DNA of 64,000 bases from contig NZ_CP155449.1 in assembly GCF_040518285.1 (NCBI RefSeq), positions 2,046,001 to 2,110,000 of the forward strand. Reading direction: 5' to 3'. Position 1 is the stretch's first letter; every line of letters begins with the position of its first letter. The notes below the pieces were generated by a model. It ran no database searches and was not told where the DNA came from. It saw only the letters and a list, made by a program, of their open reading frames with translations. The translations under genes and the position numbers were made by a program. The stretch comes from Knoellia sp. S7-12. GTDB taxonomy: Bacteria > Actinomycetota > Actinomycetes > Actinomycetales > Dermatophilaceae. Shown here piece by piece: positions 58,555 through 64,000 of the stretch.

Positions 58555-59412
58555 TCAGGACTTCGCCGCGGCGAGACTGATGCCGACGTCGGCGTGCTGC
58601 TCGTCGAAGTCGACGAGGCTGGCCGACATGAGGTCGAAGGTGGCGCCTGCGGGAAGCGTGTGGATGACGGCACCGGAGATGAGCAGAGGGGCGCCTCGGC
58701 GGGCTTCGGGGGCGTCGGTGACCACGTCACGACAGTTCATCACGATGACACCACCGCGGCCATGGACGGTGAAGCGGGACCCGTCGGTGACCTCGATGGC
58801 GGTGTCCTCGTCGATCCCGATGCCGAGCAGGCTCGGCGAGGTGGCCACGACGGACAGCAGGCGACCATATCGCGAGCGCTGGGCGAAGTGCTGGTCGACG
58901 ATGACGCCCTTGAGGAGGCCGATGCCGGCGCTGACCTGGCTCGCCCGCTGCACCGGGGTGATGCCCTCGTCGCCCATGGAGATCATGAACTCGCTCATGA
59001 TCGAGGCACCCGCGGACGTGCCCGCGACGACAGCGCCGCGCGCGTGGGCGCGGTGCAGGGCGTCGCCGAGAGGTGTGCCGGGGAAGAATTGGGAGAGTCG
59101 CAGCTGGGAACCGCCGCTCATGAAGATCCCCGTCGCCTGGTCGAGGAGGGCGACGGAGCGAGGGTCGTGAGCCTCGTGGCGGGACTGAGGGCTGACGACG
59201 TCGACCGACTCGACCCCGAAGCGGTTGAACACCTCGCGGTAGGAGGCAACAACCTCGTCCTGGAAGGACGACGCCGTCGGGATGACCACAAGGCGTGAGT
59301 GCCGACCACCACTGATGCGGACGAACCGACGCAGCAGAGCTGCCCGGCCGACGCGGTCTTCGGCGCCTCCGATGATGAACAGAGTCGGTGTGGTGGACGG
59401 GTAGCGGGGCAT
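58555..59412 (-). CDS. cphB: Cyanophycinase CphB
   Basis: Serine peptidase that cuts cyanophycin into Asp-Arg dipeptides. 285 residues, family length, S51-like fold. Motifs: TLFIIGGAEDRVGRAALLRR at the start, FMSGGSQLRLSQFF, the nucleophile in VAGTSAGASIMSE (Ser near residue 133), and LGIGIDEDTAIEV. No signal peptide, so it acts inside the cell. ATG 59412 lies six bases after a TAGGCT -10 box. First gene of cphB-cphA: the degrading enzyme is transcribed ahead of the synthetase. Confidence 0.93.
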   Translation of the reverse strand: MPRYPSTTPTLFIIGGAEDRVGRAALLRRFVRISGGRHSRLVVIPTASSFQDEVVASYREVFNRFGVESVDVVSPQSRHEAHDPRSVALLDQATGIFMSGGSQLRLSQFFPGTPLGDALHRAHARGAVVAGTSAGASIMSEFMISMGDEGITPVQRASQVSAGIGLLKGVIVDQHFAQRSRYGRLLSVVATSPSLLGIGIDEDTAIEVTDGSRFTVHGRGGVIVMNCRDVVTDAPEARRGAPLLISGAVIHTLPAGATFDLMSASLVDFDEQHADVGISLAAAKS

Positions 59413-59418
59413 TGGACC

Positions 59419-59424
59419 AGCCTA
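59419..59424 (-). promoter_or_regulatory. -10 box of cphB, leaderless type
   Basis: TAGGCT on the minus strand, six bases before the cphB ATG. Identical in sequence and spacing to the box before the Mur-TPR gene, which hints at parallel expression. No clear -35. Confidence 0.55.
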
Positions 59425-59431
59425 GGAGGTG

Positions 59432-60682
59432 TCAGCCGTGCTCGACGGCAGGCGCGGGTGTCGGTGTGCCGTCAGCGTCGTCGGCCTCCTCGATCTCTTC
59501 ACGGGTGATCCCGAGAAGGTGGAGTACTGCGTCAAGATAGGGCACGTTGACCGCAGTGTCGGCCTGTTCGCGCACCAGCGGCTTGGCGTTGAACGCAATG
59601 CCGAGTCCGGCGGTGTCCAGCATGTCGAGATCATTGGCGCCGTCCCCGATGGCGACCGTGCGCGCCAGAGGGAGCCCAGCGGCCTCGGCGAACTCACGCA
59701 GGGCGGTGGCCTTGCCCTCGCGGTCCACGACTGTCCCCAGGACGCGACCGGTGAGGCGTCCGTCGATGACCTCAAGCCGGTTGGCCCGCGCGTGGTCGAT
59801 GCCGAGCTCGTCAGCGATCGGCTGGACGATCTCGATGAAACCGCCCGAGACCAGGGCCACGGTGAATCCGAGGCGCTTGAGCGTTCGCACGAGGGTGCGC
59901 GCCCCCGGCGTGAGACGGACTGCCGCGCGCACCTCGTCGAGAACTGAGACGTCGAGCCCGGCCAGGGTGGCGACGCGGGCATGGAGGCTCTCGGCGAAGT
60001 CGAGCTCGCCCGCCATGGCGCGCTCGGTGACCGCAGCGACCTCGGCCTCGCGACCGGCATGGCGCGCGAGGAGCTCGATGACTTCGTCCTGGATGAGGGT
60101 CGAGTCGACGTCCATGACGACCAGGCGTCGGCCACGCCGGGCGAGCCCGGCAGGGGAGACCGCGATGTCGACCTTCTCCCGGGCTGCGACGAGAGACAGT
60201 TCGCGGCGCAGGGAGGTGAGATCAGACCCACTGACGTCCAGCTCGAGCGTCGTCACCGGATAGCGGGAGAGGCGCCGGATGCGGTCGATGTTGGCGCCGT
60301 GCGCGGCGATCGAGCGAGACACGGCCGCGACCGACGCGGCGAGCAAAGGAGCGCCGAGGACGACGACTGCCGCGCGTCCTGTGGGTCGTTGACGGTTGTC
60401 ACCTCGACCCTTGACGACACTCACGGCGAGGCCGAGGTCCTCGCCCACCTCGGTCAGCACCTCGCGCAGCTCCTTGGACGTGCCACCCGGAGCCAGCAGA
60501 GCAGCAAGGGTGAGTTGGCCACGCACCACGACCTGCTCGAGGTCGAGAACGACGGCTCCGGTCGGCGCGACCACGTCGAACAGGGCACTGGTCACACCAG
60601 GACGGTCATCACCAGTGAGGGTCACGAGCAGCGTGGAGGGCAGTTCCGGCGTCGGCGCGTCCATGGGCGATTGCGTGGTCAC
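59432..60682 (-). CDS. serB: Phosphoserine phosphatase SerB
   Basis: Last step of serine synthesis, haloacid-dehalogenase fold. 416 residues with two N-terminal ACT-type domains (about 15-90, STLLVTLTGDDRPGVTSALFD, and 105-180), as in mycobacterial SerB. The catalytic domain starts at about 185 with VVMDVDSTLIQDEVIELLA (DxDxT nucleophile), then LVSGGFIEIVQPIADELG and AIGDGANDLDMLDTAGLGIA. The GTG at 60682 was preferred because TAACCT (60694-60689) stands six bases before it; GTG 60688 and ATG 60664 are alternatives. The -10 box overlaps the stop of the truncated oxidoreductase. Confidence 0.92.
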   Translation of the reverse strand: MTTQSPMDAPTPELPSTLLVTLTGDDRPGVTSALFDVVAPTGAVVLDLEQVVVRGQLTLAALLAPGGTSKELREVLTEVGEDLGLAVSVVKGRGDNRQRPTGRAAVVVLGAPLLAASVAAVSRSIAAHGANIDRIRRLSRYPVTTLELDVSGSDLTSLRRELSLVAAREKVDIAVSPAGLARRGRRLVVMDVDSTLIQDEVIELLARHAGREAEVAAVTERAMAGELDFAESLHARVATLAGLDVSVLDEVRAAVRLTPGARTLVRTLKRLGFTVALVSGGFIEIVQPIADELGIDHARANRLEVIDGRLTGRVLGTVVDREGKATALREFAEAAGLPLARTVAIGDGANDLDMLDTAGLGIAFNAKPLVREQADTAVNVPYLDAVLHLLGITREEIEEADDADGTPTPAPAVEHG

Positions 60683-60691
60683 GGGCACAGG

Positions 60692-61276
60692 TTAGGAGTT
60701 CTTCGCGTCCCGCCACGCGAGGAGGTCACGGACCGGACCGAGGTCGTAGTCCGGACCGCCCAGTCCGGTCGTGAACAGACGGGTGCCCACGGCATACAGG
60801 GCGTCCGCTCCGGCGGCGTAGTCCCTGACGTCCTCGGGGAACCGGCCAGGCGTCGGGCTGACGCCCGCGGAGCGGGTGATGGTCGACGGGTCGCGGCCGA
60901 TGCGAGCGCACCACTCGTCGAGGACGCGGTGTTTGTGGGCGATCTTGTCGGCGTCGCCGAATCCGTGCCAGATGTCGGCCTGCTCGGCGACGATCCGCAG
61001 GGTCTTGCGCTCGCCGCCGCCACCGATGAGCACCGGGATCTCACGTGTGGGCGCCGGATTGAGCTTGCTCCAGCGTTCCTTGATGAGGGGCAGGTCGCGG
61101 TCGAGCGCGTTGAGTCGGCCGCCAGCAGAACCGAACTCGTAGCCGTACTCGTCGTAGTCGCGCTCGAACCAGCCGGAGCCGATCCCGAGGATGAGGCGAC
61201 CCTCGCCGTCACGCGCTGAGATGTGGTCGATGGTTCGTGCCATGTCGGCGAGCAACTGCGGGTTGCGGTAGTTGAC
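60692..61276 (-). pseudogene. LLM-class F420-type oxidoreductase, 5' part lost at an integration junction
   Basis: About 194 residues of the C-terminal two-thirds of a luciferase-like (LLM) oxidoreductase: VNYRNPQLLADMARTIDHIS, LILGIGSGWFERDYDEYG, IPVLIGGGGERKTLRIVAEQ. Family members are about 290 residues and have a flavin-binding N-terminal part that is absent. At the left end homology stops at V-N-Y-R, and the codon directly before the possible TTG start is an in-frame TAG from the element. The break coincides with the 16-base att-like palindrome at 61268-61283. The missing 5' part is expected at the other end of the element, outside this window. Confidence 0.85.
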
Positions 61277-61283
61277 CAACTAC
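61268..61283. other. Attachment-site core (attL or attR) of the integrated element
   Basis: GTAGTTG-AC-CAACTAC: two perfect 7-base arms around a non-palindromic AC dinucleotide (61275-61276). Large serine integrases cut around a central dinucleotide flanked by dyad arms, and the oxidoreductase gene breaks here. A second dyad CTGTC-A-GACAG (61283-61293) follows on the element side and may be part of the integrase-bound arm. Confidence 0.75.
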
Positions 61284-61328
61284 TGTCAGACAGGTCCGTT
61301 TACACGCGGACACCTGCGAGGAGATCCC

Positions 61329-62921
61329 ATGAGCCCGAAGAAGACCCTACGCGCGGCCCTCTATGTCCGGCTGTCTCAGGAGACCGAGACCTCGACCTCC
61401 GTCACTCGTCAACGTGAGATCACGTCCGCCTACGCGGCGGGCCGCTTCGATGAGCGCGGCGACCCCGCGCCGTGGAAGGTCATTGCAACCTTCGAGGACG
61501 TCGACGTGTCGGCGACGCACTCACGCCTTAACCGCCCGGGCCTTGACGCTCTCCGCGCACGCATCGCCGCGGACGAGGTCGACGTCGTCGTCGTCTGGCG
61601 CCTTGACCGCCTCGCACGTAAGACGCTCGACCTCCTCACCCTCCTTGATGAGTGGGGCAAGAAGGACGTTGCGGTCGCCTCCGCGACGGAGGCCGTCGAC
61701 CTCACTAGTGCGCAGGGCAAAGCGATGGCGACCCTCATCGGCGTCTTCGCCGAGATGGAGGGCGACGCGATCCGCGAGCGCGTCACCTCGAGCATCCACG
61801 CGCTCCGCCACTCTGGCCGCTTCTCAGGCGGCGCCGTCGGCTTCGGCTACACCACCGCCCCCCGCGTCGATGGACCCGGCGTGGCTCTCGTCCCCATCGC
61901 GGATGAGGTCGCGATCCTCTCCGAGTGCGCCGACCGCCTCATCGCGGGGGAGAGCCCGTGGCGAATCTGCCGCGATCTCAACAACCGCGGCGTCCCGGCG
62001 CCGCGCTCCGAGGTCCGCCGCCTCATCCGCGCGGGCAAGGACGCGACCGGCGCCGACCGCGGTACATGGAGCACGACCCCGTTCCGCACGACGATGACGT
62101 CCCCTCACCTCCTCGGACGTCAGAGCCACCGCGGCGACGTCATCCGCGATGAGGCGGGCCTCCCGCTGGCCGTATGGCCTCCGCTCCTCGACCGGCCTCG
62201 CGTCGACGCCGTGGCGGCTCTCCTCGCTCACGCCGAGCGCGGGCAGCCACGGCGTAAGCGGTCCCGGCTCCTCTCCGGCCTCATGGTGTGCGACGGGTGC
62301 GGCAAGAACATGGTCGTCACGTCCTCTCGAGGCATTGCGGCCTATCGCTGCATGGGCAAGACGACAGGGGCGACGTGTGACTCGCCCACGGTCTCCGCTC
62401 ACCGCGCCGAGGCTCACGTCGTCGCCGAGGTGCTCGCAGCCGTGGGGGAGCGGCGCATCACCGAGACCGTGTCCGAGGAGTCACCCCTCACCGCAGCCGC
62501 CCGCGCCACCCTCCTCGATGTCGCGACGGCCATCGGTGAGGCATCCGCCGCGATGGGCGCCGACGACGCCGACGTCGCCGCGCTCCTCGCCCGTCTCGCG
62601 ACCCTCAAGGCCGAGAGGGCGCGTCTCCGAGCCGAGGCCGAGTCCGGCGCCGTCCTCGCGTTCGTGCGCGACACAGGACGTTCCTGGGCTAACGACTGGC
62701 ACGCCGCCGAGGTCGCTGACACCCTCGCCGCGACTCGCCTCGGCGACGCCTCCGAGACCGACGCTCGCGGGGGAGTGCGCGACGTCGTGACGGCGCGGCA
62801 ACTCCTCCTCGCGCCGGTCGTCGCGAGGGTCCGTCTCACGGGCTTCGCCCCCGCGTCTCGCAAGTTCGATCCCTCACGCCTCGTTATCGACTACATCCGC
62901 GACGACGTGAGCGTCGCGTGA
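61329..62921 (+). CDS. Large serine recombinase (integrase)
   Basis: Site-specific recombinase, 530 residues. The catalytic N-terminal domain has Ser16 in AALYVRLSQETE and the Arg motif VVWRLDRLARKTLDLL, then AEMEGDAIRERV. The recombinase domain (about 155-300) includes GFGYTTAPR and PWRICRDLNNRGVP. A zinc ribbon lies at about 320-365 (MVCDGCGKNMV, then RCMGKTTGATCDS). A coiled-coil part and a C-terminal tail follow. ATG at 61329 has GAGGAG six bases upstream; the gene begins 53 bases from the att dinucleotide, as usual for phage integrases. Confidence 0.95.
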   Translation: MSPKKTLRAALYVRLSQETETSTSVTRQREITSAYAAGRFDERGDPAPWKVIATFEDVDVSATHSRLNRPGLDALRARIAADEVDVVVVWRLDRLARKTLDLLTLLDEWGKKDVAVASATEAVDLTSAQGKAMATLIGVFAEMEGDAIRERVTSSIHALRHSGRFSGGAVGFGYTTAPRVDGPGVALVPIADEVAILSECADRLIAGESPWRICRDLNNRGVPAPRSEVRRLIRAGKDATGADRGTWSTTPFRTTMTSPHLLGRQSHRGDVIRDEAGLPLAVWPPLLDRPRVDAVAALLAHAERGQPRRKRSRLLSGLMVCDGCGKNMVVTSSRGIAAYRCMGKTTGATCDSPTVSAHRAEAHVVAEVLAAVGERRITETVSEESPLTAAARATLLDVATAIGEASAAMGADDADVAALLARLATLKAERARLRAEAESGAVLAFVRDTGRSWANDWHAAEVADTLAATRLGDASETDARGGVRDVVTARQLLLAPVVARVRLTGFAPASRKFDPSRLVIDYIRDDVSVA

Positions 62922-63141
62922 AGCGCCGCCCGCGCCACCTCCGCGCCGTTCCCGCGGTCCCTGAGCCGACGAGGCCCGTGCCGCTCTCGCCGCGACCGAC
63001 GATGCCCTCGCGCCCGGCTGGGAGCGCTTCGCCGATCTCCCAGCGCCTCCTCCGCCCGGCCCCGGCGTCGACAGTGGGTTGGGTCTCGAGCCGCTCCCGA
63101 CTCCGTCCCGCGATTACCTCCGCGTCGTCACCGACGACTAG
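62918..63141 (+). pseudogene. Small element gene, probably frameshifted
   Basis: A GTG overlapping the integrase stop (GTGA) opens KRRPRHLRAVPAVPEP. Near 62965 the protein-like reading moves to another frame: ADEARAALAATDDALAPGWE and then RFADLPAP, ending at TAG 63139-63141 with SRDYLRVVTDD. That second part is preceded by an in-frame stop and has no start codon. One base lost or gained would join both into a protein of about 74 residues. The original GTG frame can be read on to 63490, but its composition there is Arg/Ser/Pro noise. Function unknown. Confidence 0.4.
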
Positions 63142-63158
63142 CGCCCTCCGCGCCCCTC

Positions 63159-63198
63159 GAGCCCCTCCGCAGCCCCACACGGGCCGCGTGAGGGGCTC
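63159..63198. terminator. Hairpin after the small element gene
   Basis: GAGCCCCTC (63159-63167) pairs with GAGGGGCTC (63190-63198) over a 22-base loop. It lies just after the TAG at 63141 and could end the integrase transcript. Confidence 0.5.
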
Positions 63199-63377
63199 TC
63201 GCGTTCCTGGTGCCCTCACGTCGTCGAGGGCGGGGCCGCGTGTGGCTCTCCGCGCCGCCATCGAGGAGCCTTTACACGCCTCGAGGTGGCCGCGGGCGCG
63301 GCGCAGCAGCGTTTACACGCATCGCGGAAGGCCGCGGCGGCGGCTGACAGACCAGACGCGGAGGGGCGGCGGCGCTT

Positions 63378-63511
63378 GTGGGTCTCTAACTGCCACCCCC
63401 AGGTGGGTTTTAGCCTCTATTCACTATTCCCGCCTTACTGCGAACCAACTCTCTAAGAGAGATAGGGAAAGGACGCTAAAACCCACCTAGGGGTGGCAGT
63501 TAAAGACCCAC
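63378..63511. repeat. 134-base nested inverted repeat
   Basis: Arms 63378-63414 and 63475-63511 are complementary over 37 bases with two mismatches. Each arm has an inner hairpin (CCACC-CCCA-GGTGG and CCACC-TAGG-GGTGG). The 60-base centre has lower GC and carries CTCTCT-A-AGAGAG (63450-63462). The structure could fold into a cruciform. Candidates are an operator pair, a replication or transfer origin, or a small non-autonomous repeat. Confidence 0.8.
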
Positions 63512-63903
63512 ACGGCCCCGCTGCCGCTCTCGTGGGCAACGAGGCCCCAACTCGGACACCTTCCCGTCAGGAGCAACCCACTACCTGATGTGACCTACGC
63601 CACTTTTCGACTCAGGATGAGCAACTCACCCTCAGCGCGGACACCTTCCTATTGGAAGCGAAACGCGCCCAGCGCGACGCTCCCGCCCCTTGGGAATTGG
63701 GCGGCCCTCGCCGCTCGCCTCGTTGACGCCGTTCTCAGGACGCGCTCCTCGACGGGGCGGGCGGTGTCCCCGCTCCTCCCTCGCAAGTCCCCGACGCCGT
63801 CGGCCCCATGGCCCACGGCGTCTCTCTTGTGCCTCCGTCCGTACGTAACAGCTTCTCCTACCCACCAACCAACCCGGTCCCTGTCGAGGGCCAAGGAGCC
63901 CTC

Positions 63904-64000
63904 ATGTCACTCACCGTCACCAAGTGCCGCTATCGCGGCTGCACCGCCCCTCTCGATCCGTCGAGCAAGGCAACGTACTGCCGCCCGGCACATCGCGTTG
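63904..64000 (+). CDS. Start of a zinc-ribbon-like element gene (3' end outside window)
   Basis: Thirty-two codons are visible: ATG with AAGGAG six bases upstream, then SLTVTKCRYRGCTAPLDPSS and KATYCRPAHRV. The spacing Cys-x4-Cys followed by Cys-x3-His suggests a small zinc-binding head. This type of N-terminus occurs in phage and plasmid proteins of several kinds, so no function is given. Confidence 0.6.
   Translation, partial: MSLTVTKCRYRGCTAPLDPSSKATYCRPAHRV

Larger units (their letters stand above)
63142..63903. other. 762-base element region without supported genes
   Basis: Contains a 9-base hairpin (63159-63198), two TTTACACGC copies (63271, 63312), the nested 134-base inverted repeat (63378-63511), and two CGGACACCTTCC copies (63553, 63638), the second followed by a CTTCC/GGAAG hairpin. 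Open frames on both strands look like composition artefacts. A short in-frame stretch around 63640-63700 reads ADTFLLEAKRAQRDAPAPWE and could be a decayed gene. Confidence 0.55.
61276..64000 (+). mobile_element. Left end of an integrative element (prophage or ICE), continues beyond window
   Basis: Starts at the att core inside the disrupted oxidoreductase gene and carries a serine integrase as first gene, reading inward. The following 1.1 kb has repeats and no clear large gene; a further gene starts at 63904. The over-represented chromosomal heptamer GTATGCC does not occur in it. Whether it is a phage or a conjugative element cannot be told from this part. Confidence 0.8.

Noticed and set aside
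62918..63490. 190-codon frame after the integrase
   Set aside because: Only the first ~16 codons look protein-like; the rest is Arg/Ser/Pro noise and crosses the inverted repeat.
63378..63511. Identity of the GGTGGCAGTTA arms with mycobacteriophage stoperators
   Set aside because: The known 13-base site is similar but not the same, and only two inverted copies exist here; not enough to name it.
63649..63894. 81-codon minus-strand frame in the element
   Set aside because: No ribosome site, Arg/Gly-rich composition, and it would oppose the start region of the next element gene.

Overview
The window is a continuous, gene-dense stretch of a high-GC actinobacterial chromosome. Markers are WhiA, RbpA, OpcA, an InhA-type enoyl reductase, SufR, a DUF3099 protein and an F420-type oxidoreductase. 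Gene order (uvrC-rapZ-yvcK-whiA, gap-pgk-tpiA-secG, the pentose phosphate operon, ctaB/ctaA, the suf operon, an ABC-F ATPase, fabG-inhA) follows the long conserved core block also known from Mycobacterium tuberculosis. Cyanophycin genes, secreted proteases and general style suggest Micrococcales, perhaps an Intrasporangiaceae-like genus; the family is a guess. No rRNA, tRNA or CRISPR was seen.

Layout: 1-5.5 kb, a branched-chain amino acid ABC operon (livK-livH-livM-livG-livF, minus strand, livF cut by the window edge). 5.8-11.2 kb, a Rieske lipoprotein, then uvrC-rapZ-yvcK-whiA. 11.3-15.1 kb, lower glycolysis (gap-pgk-tpiA), secG and rbpA. 15.2-23.8 kb, a minus-strand pentose phosphate operon tkt-tal-pgi-zwf-opcA-pgl with overlapping stops and starts. 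24-27.7 kb, heme A synthesis (ctaB, ctaA) around an ArsR-type regulator plus MFS exporter. 28-31.6 kb, two secreted metallopeptidases (M4 and M28) sharing an almost identical C-terminal domain. 31.8-35 kb, an ABC exporter, psd and pssA. 35-41.6 kb, sufR-sufB-sufD-ferredoxin-sufC-sufS-sufU-sufT for Fe-S cluster assembly. 41.6-47.3 kb, a VLRF1-type release factor, a small unknown, a zinc metallopeptidase, an ABC-F ATPase and an ABC exporter. 48-49.3 kb, a surface protein with its sortase. 49.4-53.3 kb, SURF1, moaA, two small conserved proteins, fabG and inhA.

The most unusual chromosomal region is 53.4-59.4 kb. A CphA-like protein without the ATP-grasp domain but with a TPR tail converges on a cyanophycinase-cyanophycin synthetase pair. 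This points to a polymer of amino acids built and mobilised with a second, uncharacterised Mur-type ligase. serB follows.

At 61,275 the chromosome is broken by an integrated element. An LLM-class oxidoreductase gene loses its 5' part exactly at a 16-bp perfect palindrome with a central AC dinucleotide, the expected shape of a serine-integrase core site. A 530-residue serine integrase follows at once. The rest of the window (to 64,000) is the left end of that element: repeats, a 134-bp nested inverted repeat, a probably frameshifted small gene and the start of a zinc-ribbon-like gene. Several genes (uvrC, moaA, sufR, the arsR-type gene, the Mur-TPR gene, cphB, serB) have a TANNNT box six to eight bases before the start codon, which predicts leaderless mRNAs.
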